From: Kiritimatiellia bacterium
GTDB lineage: Bacteria > Verrucomicrobiota > Kiritimatiellia > RFP12 > UBA1067
Direction of reading: 5' to 3'
DNA: 10,716 bases
Assembly: GCA_017389885.1 (NCBI GenBank)
Contig: JAFPDR010000068.1
Span: 1-10,716, forward strand
Every line of letters begins with the position of its first letter. Positions within the stretch are counted from its first letter, which is position 1. Made by a program: the position numbers and the translations under genes. Below are positions 4,810 to 10,716 of this stretch, in pieces. The notes under the pieces were generated by a model. It saw only the letters and a list, made by a program, of their open reading frames with translations. It ran no database searches and was not told where the DNA came from.

Positions 4810-5418
4810 CTACTGGCGGCGGACGTCGAGCCAGGCGCGGAGAAGATCGAGTCCGACGCGGCCGGACTTCTCGGGATGGAACTGGCACGCCCAGAGCGCG
4901 CCCTTCTGCACCATCGCCGTGAACTTCACGCCCGCGTACTCCGTCACCAGCGCGGTCTCGGGAACGACCTCGGCGTAGTAGGAGTGGACGAAGTAGAACT
5001 CGCGCCCCGCGAAGTCCGCGGCACATTCGCCGCGCTCCGTCCGCGACACGTCGTTCCAGCCGATCTGCGGGATCTTGTCGCCGGTTCCGTCAGGGAAGCG
5101 GCGCACGCGCCCCTTGAGGACGCCGAGGCAATCCACTCCACCGTCCTCCTCGCTGTGCTCGAAAAGTATCTGCATCCCGAGGCAGATGCCGAGGAACGGA
5201 CGTCCGTCGGCCGCCGCGGACTTCACGGCGTCGGCGAGTCCGAGGCTCCGCAGGTTGTCCATCGCGCTCCTCGCGGCTCCGACGCCCGGGAACACCACGC
5301 GGTCCGCGGACGCGACGACCGCGGGGTCGCTCGTCACGACCGTCTCCACGCCGAGCGCGGCGAACGCGTTCTTCACGCTCGTCAGGTTTCCGGCCCTGTA
5401 GTCGACTATTGCTGTCAT
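4810..5418 (-). CDS. hisH: Imidazole glycerol phosphate synthase, glutamine amidotransferase subunit HisH
   Basis: A 202-residue class I glutamine amidotransferase that releases ammonia from glutamine and passes it through the HisF barrel. The nucleophile is C79 in G-I-C-L-G-M-Q (77-83). The rest of the triad is H181 and E183 in F-H-P-E-K-S (180-185). The oxyanion-strand motif P-G-V-G is at 44-47, and I-P-Q-I-G-W-N (116-122) and F-V-H-S-Y-Y (143-148) are HisH signatures. Length is normal. The N-terminus M-T-A-I-V-D-Y-R-A-G-N-L is typical and supports the start at 5418. No Shine-Dalgarno sequence is present; an extended -10-like box lies ten bases upstream of the ATG. It is the first gene of a hisH-hisF pair. 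Confidence 0.96.
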   Translation of the reverse strand: MTAIVDYRAGNLTSVKNAFAALGVETVVTSDPAVVASADRVVFPGVGAARSAMDNLRSLGLADAVKSAAADGRPFLGICLGMQILFEHSEEDGGVDCLGVLKGRVRRFPDGTGDKIPQIGWNDVSRTERGECAADFAGREFYFVHSYYAEVVPETALVTEYAGVKFTAMVQKGALWACQFHPEKSGRVGLDLLRAWLDVRRQ

Positions 5419-5428
5419 AAGGCCGCAT

Positions 5429-5437
5429 ATTTTACCA
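5429..5437 (-). promoter_or_regulatory. Extended -10-like element upstream of hisH
   Basis: TGGTAAAAT on the minus strand, one base off the TGGTATAAT seen at other genes here. Ten bases separate it from the hisH ATG, predicting a leader of only a few bases. The large palindrome lies upstream of this element and so would not be in a hisH transcript started here. No -35 match was identified. Confidence 0.5.
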
Positions 5438-5474
5438 TTTCCGCACGGGCGCGTCTATCCACCCCGGACGCTAC

Positions 5475-5694
5475 GGGCGCTCGGCGCGGGGCGGCTGCTT
5501 GCCAGTGATTCGCTGCCTTGCTGGCGCAAGGCCCGGGGAAAAACCACGGTGCGACATCGATTTCGCGGTCTTTTACCTTTTTGCCTGTGCCGCCGGGCCT
5601 CTCGGCAAAAAGGGCGACGCGGCGAAATCGGGTCGCCCTCGTGGTTTTTCCCCGTCGCTCATCATGCTGCGCAGCCGCCCCGCGCCTCACGCCC
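5475..5694. repeat. 220-bp nested imperfect palindrome
   Basis: Successive arms pair symmetrically. GGGCG at 5475-5479 pairs with 5690-5694. A 16-bp arm, GGCGCGGGGCGGCTGC (5483-5498), pairs with 5671-5686. A 15-bp arm, CGGGGAAAAACCACG (5534-5548), pairs with 5640-5654. GCGAC (5551-5555) pairs with 5632-5636. CGATTTCGC (5558-5566) pairs with 5622-5630. CCTTTTTGCC (5576-5585) pairs with 5604-5613. All listed arms are exact matches. An extra small hairpin (GCCTTGC/GCAAGGC, within about 5515-5532) bulges from the left side. The structure could be a fold-back or MITE-like element, a structured RNA, or a fortuitous repeat composite. No target-site duplication and no open reading frame of note were seen. 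Confidence 0.8.
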
Positions 5695-5772
5695 TCCGCT
5701 GAATTCATTGCTTCGCTCGCCTGCGAGTCACACGAGAACGCGACATGCGTTGCGAGGCGCACCCCAAGGAGC

Positions 5773-5818
5773 GGCGAGACGTCCCGTCTCGCCGTGTCGG
5801 ATGCGGGACGCATCCGAC
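5773..5818. repeat. Two adjacent perfect hairpins
   Basis: GGCGAGACG-TCC-CGTCTCGCC (5773-5793) has a 9-bp stem. GTCGGATGCG-GGA-CGCATCCGAC (5796-5818) has a 10-bp stem. Both have 3-base loops and no mismatches, and are two bases apart. They resemble paired REP-type palindromes in layout. They lie downstream of hrpB, past a short terminator. No T run follows either one, so simple terminators are less likely. Confidence 0.75.
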
Positions 5819-5829
5819 CTCCGGCGGAG

Positions 5830-5850
5830 AAAAACGCGACAAGCGCGTCT
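5830..5850 (-). terminator. Short Rho-independent terminator candidate for smc-hrpB
   Basis: On the minus strand a stem ACGCG/CGCGT with loop CTTGT is followed at once by a T run (TTTTT including the last stem base). The stem can extend to 7 bp if a G-T pair is allowed. It starts about 24 bases after the hrpB stop, the expected place. The stem is short, so efficiency is uncertain. Confidence 0.5.
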
Positions 5851-5873
5851 GCCGTTATGAATCCCTCGTTCCG

Positions 5874-8309
5874 CTATCGCGGGCGGACGCGGCGGGTCGC
5901 GACGGCGGTGAACGGATCCTCGGGCCAGTAGTGCTTCGGATAGCGCCCTCGCATGTCCTTGCGGACAAGCGCGTAGCCCTCGCGCCAGAAGCCGGCGAGG
6001 TCCTTCGTGATCTGGATCGGACGCTGCGCGGGCGAGAGGAGCGTCATCACGACCGGAACCTTCCCGCCCGCGACCTTCGGCGTCTCCATAAGGCCAAAAC
6101 ATTCCTGAAGCCGCACTTCGCACGTCGGCTCGTCTCCCTCGTAGTGGATCAGCATGTGGCTTCCGCTCGGAACCTCCATGCGCGTCGGCGCGAGGCGGTC
6201 GAGCTCGCGGCGGTCGTGTCCGGACTCCGATAGGATGTAGTCGAAAACCGAAAACAGGTCAAGCCGCTCCAGATCCTTCCACTTCGTCATCCCGCCGACA
6301 AAACCAGGCAGCGCGGCAAGAATGACATCGTCGCTTGGGTCGGGCCAGCTCTCGCCGAGCGACTTGCGCACAAAGCGCATCCGCGCCCGGAGCTGCCGCG
6401 ACTCCTTCGTCCAGCACGGCAGATTGTCGACCCCCTTCTGGCGGACGCCCGCCACAAGGCAGGACGCGACCTCGTCACTGCGGCCCTGCGACTCCGCGTT
6501 GACCGCGACTTCCTTCATCGCCATCCCGCCGAGCCTGCGCCTCACGACGCACTTGACGCGCTCGTTCTGGCGGTCCCACTCGCAGCACGGCTCCTCGACG
6601 ATGCGATCGCCGAAGAGATCCTCGACCTCGCGCTCGTCTATCGGACAGCCGAGGAACAGCTTCGCGTCGCCCGCGCGGTCGTCGAGTTCGCAGCAGACGA
6701 CATACGGCGCCTTCGCGAGCGGATCGCCCTGGTCGACGAACGCGCCGCGTCCGGAAACCATGCGGAACGATCCGTTGCCGCGGTTCTTCGCGACGCGGTC
6801 GGGATATGCGAGGGCAAGGAGCGAACCTTCCGAGAGATTGTTTGATTGTTTGAATTGTTTGGATTGTTTGATTGTAAGGCTTTCGAACCGGCGGGCAAGC
6901 TGCAGTATGCGTTTGGAGAACGGACGGTTCGGGGTCTCCCTGACCTCCTCGGCAATCTTCCTGATGTCGGTCTCGCGGCTCCTGCTACCCTCCTCTACTA
7001 TCGCAGCCAAAAGAGCGGCAACACCAACCCCTTCCACACGTTCTGCACGGCCACTCCCCAGCACCATGTTCGCGAGGCGCGGATGCATCGGAAGCTTCGA
7101 CATCGCCTCTCCCGCCGGCGTGAGGCGTCCGTCGGACCCGAGCGCGCCGAGCATCTTTAGGAGCGAGACGGCCTGGTCCCAGTTGGACGCGGGAGGAGGC
7201 GTCATCCAGGGAAGGTCCTCCCGTCCGAGCGCACCCCACGCCGCGCTCGTCAGAACGAGCTGGCAGAGGTCAGCGTCGAGAATCTCGGGCATCGACTTCT
7301 TCGGACGCGACTGCTGCGCGCCCTCGGTCCACAGGCGGTAGCACACACCCGCCCTCACGCGCCCCGCGCGGCCCCTGCGCTGCTCGGCGCGGTCCTGCGA
7401 AAGCGGAAGCGTGACGAGTCCGGTCATGCCCGTGCCGGGCGAGAAGCGCGGCACCCTCATCAGTCCAGAATCCACGACTGCCGTAACCCCCTCGATCGTG
7501 ACGGACGTCTCGGCTATCGAAGTCGCGAGGATGACCTTTCGCGAGGCGGAGCGCTCGAAGACCCTGTCTTGCTCCTCCTTCGGAAGGCTGCCGTAGAGCG
7601 GAAGAATGTCGACGCCGCGCAATTCACCGTTTCCGGAGATTATTTCGAGGCTGCACCTTATCTCGCCCTCTCCCGGGAGGAAGCAGAGCACGTCTCCGTC
7701 CGTCTCCTTCAGCGCATGCGCGACCCCCGCTGCAACCGATACGTCGCCGAGGTAGCGCGTCTCCACAGGGAACATCCTGCCCTCAGCGCGGACGATATCG
7801 GCGTCGCCGAGATGCGCCGCGACCTCGTCCGCGTCGAGGGTGGCGGACATCACGAGGAGCCGCAGGTCGGGCCTAAGCGCGCGGCGCACCTCGAGCGCAA
7901 GCGCGAAGGCAATGTCGCAGGGGAGCGAGCGCTCGTGGAATTCGTCGAAGATGACGAGTCCGACGTCCGAAAGCTCCGGATCCGAAAGAAGCCGCTGCGC
8001 GAGGAGTCCCTCCGTCACTATCTCGAGGCGCGTCTTCGCGGAAACCCTTCGCTCGAGCCTCACCTGATAGCCTATGGTCTCCCCGACTCCCTCTCCGCGC
8101 CTGCGGGCGATGTAGGTCGCGCAGTTGCGCGCGGCGAGCCGGCGGGGCTCGAGCATGACGATCTTCTTTCCGGCGAGCCACGGTTCGTCCAAGAGCGCGG
8201 GAGGAACGCACGTGGTCTTTCCGCTTCCGGGAGGCGCGGTGAGGACTACGTCCCTGTTCGCCGCGAGCGCGCGGCGGATGTCTCCGATCTTCTCTTCGAC
8301 TGGGAACAT
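5874..8309 (-). CDS. hrpB: ATP-dependent DExH-box helicase HrpB
   Basis: An 811-residue superfamily 2 helicase, the usual HrpB length. Motif I is A-P-P-G-S-G-K-T (25-32), motif II is D-E-F-H (122-125), motif III is S-A-T (155-157), and motif VI is Q-R-R-G-R-A-G-R (310-317). The C-terminal HrpB domain ends with the hallmark L-L-S-P-A-Q-R-P-I-Q-I-T-K-D-L-A-G-F-W (757-775) and R-G-R-Y-P-K-H-Y-W-P-E-D-P (788-798). HrpB proteins are RNA-helicase-like; their cellular role is poorly defined. The ATG at 8309 was chosen because the protein's conserved start (M-F-P-V-E-E-K-I) lies there, 11 bp after the smc stop. A longer in-frame opening reaches back into smc but is not protein-like. Residues about 478-490 (T-I-K-Q-S-K-Q-F-K-Q-S) are encoded by a tandem repeat and form a Lys/Gln/Ser linker. 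No Shine-Dalgarno sequence precedes the ATG; expression probably depends on smc transcription or translation. Confidence 0.94.
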   Translation of the reverse strand: MFPVEEKIGDIRRALAANRDVVLTAPPGSGKTTCVPPALLDEPWLAGKKIVMLEPRRLAARNCATYIARRRGEGVGETIGYQVRLERRVSAKTRLEIVTEGLLAQRLLSDPELSDVGLVIFDEFHERSLPCDIAFALALEVRRALRPDLRLLVMSATLDADEVAAHLGDADIVRAEGRMFPVETRYLGDVSVAAGVAHALKETDGDVLCFLPGEGEIRCSLEIISGNGELRGVDILPLYGSLPKEEQDRVFERSASRKVILATSIAETSVTIEGVTAVVDSGLMRVPRFSPGTGMTGLVTLPLSQDRAEQRRGRAGRVRAGVCYRLWTEGAQQSRPKKSMPEILDADLCQLVLTSAAWGALGREDLPWMTPPPASNWDQAVSLLKMLGALGSDGRLTPAGEAMSKLPMHPRLANMVLGSGRAERVEGVGVAALLAAIVEEGSRSRETDIRKIAEEVRETPNRPFSKRILQLARRFESLTIKQSKQFKQSNNLSEGSLLALAYPDRVAKNRGNGSFRMVSGRGAFVDQGDPLAKAPYVVCCELDDRAGDAKLFLGCPIDEREVEDLFGDRIVEEPCCEWDRQNERVKCVVRRRLGGMAMKEVAVNAESQGRSDEVASCLVAGVRQKGVDNLPCWTKESRQLRARMRFVRKSLGESWPDPSDDVILAALPGFVGGMTKWKDLERLDLFSVFDYILSESGHDRRELDRLAPTRMEVPSGSHMLIHYEGDEPTCEVRLQECFGLMETPKVAGGKVPVVMTLLSPAQRPIQITKDLAGFWREGYALVRKDMRGRYPKHYWPEDPFTAVATRRVRPR
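6836..6874. repeat. 8-9 bp tandem repeat inside hrpB
   Basis: On the plus strand the units are GATTGTTT twice, GAATTGTTT, GGATTGTTT, then GATTG. It is a sharp AT-rich patch in a GC-rich gene. On the coding strand it gives a periodic Lys-Gln-Ser/Phe stretch between the helicase-associated domain and the conserved L-L-A-L-A-Y-P-D-R segment. Two units are 8 bp, so a unit change would shift the reading frame. Confidence 0.85.
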
Positions 8310-8320
8310 GGGAGAAGACG

Positions 8321-10716
8321 CTACTTCTTCTCCTTGACGCCGAGGTCGCTCAGCTTCATCGAGATCACGCGGCTGACGCCCTTCTCCTGCTGGCTGACGC
8401 CGTACACGAGGTCGGAACCGGCGATCGTGTGCTGGTTGTGCGTGATGATGAGGAACTGCGACTTCGCGAGGAACTCCTTGAGCTGGTCGACGAACCTGCC
8501 GATGTTCGCGTCGTCGAGAGCGGCGTCGAGCTCGTCCAGCATGCAGAACGGAGCCGGCTTGATCATGAAGATCGAGAACAGCAGCGCGACGGCCGTCATA
8601 GTGCGCTCGCCGCCGGAGAGGAGCGTCACGGACTGCGGACGCTTCCCCGGGGGGCGCGCGATGATGTCGATGCCGCACTCGAGCGGATCCTCCGCGTTCT
8701 CGAGGAGGACGAGCCGCGCCTCGCCTCCGCCGAACAGCTTCGTGAACATCGCCTGGAAGTTCTTGTTCGCCTGCTCGAAGGTCTTCCTGAAGAGGTCGCC
8801 TGAGGTGAGGTTCAGATTGTTGATGAGCTCGAGTATCTGGGCCTTCGCGGCGAGGAGATCCTCCTCCTGCGCCTTCTCGCGCGCATAGCGCTCCTCGAGC
8901 TCGCGGCACTCGTCTATCGCCACCATGTTCACCGGACCGAGCGCGGCGATCTCGGACTGCAGCCTGTTGACCTTGCCCTCAAGCTCCTCCATCGGCGGCA
9001 CGACGCCGTTCTTCCACTCGGGGTCCGGCTCGCGCAGCACCGCGTCCGCGAAGAGCCCGTACTCGTCCTGCAGGTGGTCGTAGATGTTCTGGCGGCGCAT
9101 CGTGGCCTCGGCCGCCTGCACCTCCAGCTTGCCGCGGAAGTCGCGCGCCTGGTCCAGCGCCATGCGCTTGGACGCGACCGCGGCGTCGGCCGCGGAAATC
9201 CTCTCCATCATGCCAGAGCGGCGAGCGCGTTCGTCGTCCATCCTCGCATGGCAGTCCTGCGCCTTGGCCTTGAGCTCCTCCAGGCTGTCTAGGAGCCCGC
9301 CGCTCTCGTCCGTGAGGCGCTGAATGGACTCCTCGTATCCGCGGATGCCGCTTTCGCGTCCGTCGATCGCGCGCTGCAGCTCCTCCCTGCGGCGCTCCGC
9401 CGTCTCGGACTGCTGGCCCACGAACGAAAGCTCCTGCTCCATCTGGCTCGCCGCGATGCGGCGCTCCGTGAGCGTCTGCGACTCGCGCACGTTCTCCGTC
9501 TCGAGGACCTGCAGCTCCTCCTGCTTGAGCGACACCGCGTCCAGCAGCGCGTCGCGCCTCGCGACGGTCTCCTCCAGCTCCTCGGCTAGCTTCGCGCGCT
9601 TCTCCGTGTCGTCGGCGTTGGCCTGGCGGACGGACTCCAGCTCGCGCGAGACGGACTCCAGCCTGGCCTTCACGGCCTGCGCATCGCGCGCGACCATCGC
9701 CTCCTCGCCCTCGGCCTGCGCAGCCGCCCGGCGCGCCTCCGCGAGCGCCCGCTCCGCCTCGGCGAGCTTCGCCGAGAGGGCCTGGCTGCGCTCGGCGCCG
9801 GTCGAAAGCACCTCCTTGGCCTCGTCGATCCTGTTCCTGAGCTCGGTAAGCGAAAGCTCCGCCTCGGTGATCGGCGAGCGGCGCCCCGAAGACGACTCGA
9901 CGGACGCGCTCAGCGCGAACTGCCCGTTCTCGCCTCCGACGAGCACGACGTCGCCAAGAAGGTCCTCCGCCGTCTCCCGGCTCTCCTCCGCGACGACCAC
10001 GTGGTCCACGAGCCTGTCGCCATGTCCGATCTCCGCGCCCTCGCGCCCCGTCGGCACCGCGACGATCCTGACGTCGCCGTCCTGCGACTCCAAAATCCCC
10101 TCCAGGACGACCTTGGCCTTCGCCTCGTCCTTCATCATCTCGAGCTGGGCCTCCTTCGCGGCTGCCTGGGACTGCATGTCGCCGAGGTGCTCGCGGGCCT
10201 CCTCGATCTTCGCGCGCAAGTCGTCCAGCTCGGCCCTCGCGGACGCGAACGCCTCCGCCTGGACGGTCTCCGCCTCGCGCGCCTCGTCCGCCTTGGCCTT
10301 GATCTCGGCAAGCGTCTTCTCGGCGGACTCCGCGGACTCCCTCAGCCGCGCCTCGTCCGCCACGAGCCTCTCGCAGCGGATTATCGCCTCGCGCGCGGCC
10401 GCCTCCATCCGGGCGATCTCGTCGCGGATGGACGCCGCCCGGCGGTCGCACTGGACGGACTCCGTGCGCGCAACCTGCGACTCGGTCCTGAGCGCGTCGA
10501 TGCGCTGCTGGGACGCCTTGAAGGACTCCTCCGCCTGGTCCAGCGCCTCATGCGCCGCGGCAAGCGAATCGCCGAGCAGCTTCGTCTTCTGGGCAAGCGA
10601 CTCGACCTGCATCTTGACGTCCTCGAGCTGGCGGCGCGTGTCCGCGATCTCGCGTCCGTCGCGCTCGGCGAACATCTTGTACTCCTGGATGCGCTGCGCG
10701 TTCACGCCGATCACCT
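8321..10716 (-). CDS. smc: Chromosome segregation/condensin ATPase SMC (5' end beyond window)
   Basis: The C-terminal ~797 residues of SMC; the N-terminal Walker A head and first part of the coiled coil are outside the window. In the visible part, residues 1-200 are coiled coil, about 201-283 form the hinge, and about 284-590 are the returning coil. A-L-G-P-V-N-M (591-597) follows. The C-terminal head carries the ABC signature L-S-G-G-E (699-703), Walker B F-C-M-L-D-E-L-D (723-730) with A-A-L-D-D-A-N following, and T-H-N-Q-H-T (758-763). SMC dimers with ScpA/ScpB organise and segregate the chromosome. The hinge is short: about 80 residues against the usual 150 or more, with only one copy of the two-lobed pattern evident (D-R-L-V-D..L-L-G-D-V-V-L-V). 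hrpB follows after 11 bp, so the two probably form an operon. Confidence 0.94.
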   Translation of the reverse strand, partial: VIGVNAQRIQEYKMFAERDGREIADTRRQLEDVKMQVESLAQKTKLLGDSLAAAHEALDQAEESFKASQQRIDALRTESQVARTESVQCDRRAASIRDEIARMEAAAREAIIRCERLVADEARLRESAESAEKTLAEIKAKADEAREAETVQAEAFASARAELDDLRAKIEEAREHLGDMQSQAAAKEAQLEMMKDEAKAKVVLEGILESQDGDVRIVAVPTGREGAEIGHGDRLVDHVVVAEESRETAEDLLGDVVLVGGENGQFALSASVESSSGRRSPITEAELSLTELRNRIDEAKEVLSTGAERSQALSAKLAEAERALAEARRAAAQAEGEEAMVARDAQAVKARLESVSRELESVRQANADDTEKRAKLAEELEETVARRDALLDAVSLKQEELQVLETENVRESQTLTERRIAASQMEQELSFVGQQSETAERRREELQRAIDGRESGIRGYEESIQRLTDESGGLLDSLEELKAKAQDCHARMDDERARRSGMMERISAADAAVASKRMALDQARDFRGKLEVQAAEATMRRQNIYDHLQDEYGLFADAVLREPDPEWKNGVVPPMEELEGKVNRLQSEIAALGPVNMVAIDECRELEERYAREKAQEEDLLAAKAQILELINNLNLTSGDLFRKTFEQANKNFQAMFTKLFGGGEARLVLLENAEDPLECGIDIIARPPGKRPQSVTLLSGGERTMTAVALLFSIFMIKPAPFCMLDELDAALDDANIGRFVDQLKEFLAKSQFLIITHNQHTIAGSDLVYGVSQQEKGVSRVISMKLSDLGVKEKK

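Larger units (their letters stand above)
5419..5873. other. Gene-free, hairpin-rich interval between hrpB and hisH
   Basis: About 455 bases with no protein-coding gene that can be supported. From the hrpB side to the hisH side it holds a short terminator (5830-5850), two perfect small hairpins (5773-5818), about 80 bases with nothing recognised (5695-5772), a 220-bp nested palindrome (5475-5694), and the hisH promoter (5429-5437). Open frames crossing it arise on both strands because of the palindromic sequence; they lack family features and start signals. Confidence 0.75.

Noticed and set aside
5475..5694. The palindrome as an insertion sequence or a hisH riboswitch/attenuator
   Set aside because: It has no transposase and no visible target duplication. 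It lies upstream of the predicted hisH promoter and contains no leader peptide rich in histidine codons that I could see.
5415..5931. Several 60-160 residue open frames on both strands in the hrpB-hisH gap
   Set aside because: They arise from GC-rich palindromic DNA, overlap one another on both strands, and have no start signals or recognisable domains.
8310..8909. A 200-residue N-terminal extension of HrpB overlapping smc
   Set aside because: The extension is an out-of-frame shadow of the smc head domain, Arg/Gly-rich and without motifs. HrpB homology begins at the ATG at 8309.
8979..10451. A 490-residue minus-strand open frame inside smc
   Set aside because: It is Gly/Arg-rich and lies in another frame of the smc coiled-coil region. 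The smc frame is clearly the real one.

Overview
The window is chromosomal housekeeping sequence from a GC-rich bacterium (roughly 60 % G+C by eye) with dense, mostly minus-strand genes. Shine-Dalgarno sequences are rare: only the fabG-like gene and the small lipoprotein gene have a clear one. Several genes instead carry an extended -10 box (TGnTATAAT type) almost touching the start codon. HrpB, a type II phosphatidylserine decarboxylase, a HrpB/SMC gene pair and scattered 7-8 bp tandem repeats would fit a member of the PVC bacteria (Verrucomicrobiota/Kiritimatiellota/Lentisphaerota). That placement is inference and weak; no rRNA or clade-specific marker is present.

Layout from left to right. 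1-162: no gene, a (GCTGGCT)3 repeat and a 15-bp-stem hairpin. 163-1848 (minus): a class I SAM methyltransferase of the RsmC/RlmG (MTS) type followed 12 bp later by an M50 site-2-protease-like membrane metallopeptidase. 1849-1907: a divergent promoter that is itself a perfect 15-bp inverted repeat. 1908-2780 (plus): psd. 2781-2829: hairpins between convergent genes. 2830-3045 (minus): a small Lys/Ala-rich lipoprotein. 3115-3801 (minus): a FabG2-like ketoacyl-ACP reductase. 3856-3932 (minus): tRNA-Val(GAC) with a good sigma-70-type promoter. 3999-5418 (minus): hisH then hisF, separated by a heptamer tandem repeat. 5419-5873: about 455 bp without a gene, holding a 220-bp nested palindrome, two perfect tandem hairpins and a short terminator. 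5874-10716 (minus): smc (5' end beyond the window) followed by hrpB.

How the genes work together. HisH and HisF form one enzyme, imidazole glycerol phosphate synthase, linking histidine and purine synthesis. Psd makes phosphatidylethanolamine, and the ketoacyl reductase is an acyl-chain enzyme. SMC is the ATPase of the chromosome condensin. The other neighbours have no evident shared pathway.

No defence system, prophage, CRISPR array or biosynthetic cluster was seen. The unusual content is in non-coding and repeat structure: the nested palindrome, the palindromic divergent promoter, the start-codon-abutting promoters, and short tandem repeats placed inside two coding sequences and directly before hisF. 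Two protein oddities also stand out: an SMC hinge about half the usual size, and an Asn-to-Asp change at a catalytic-tetrad position of the FabG-like protein.
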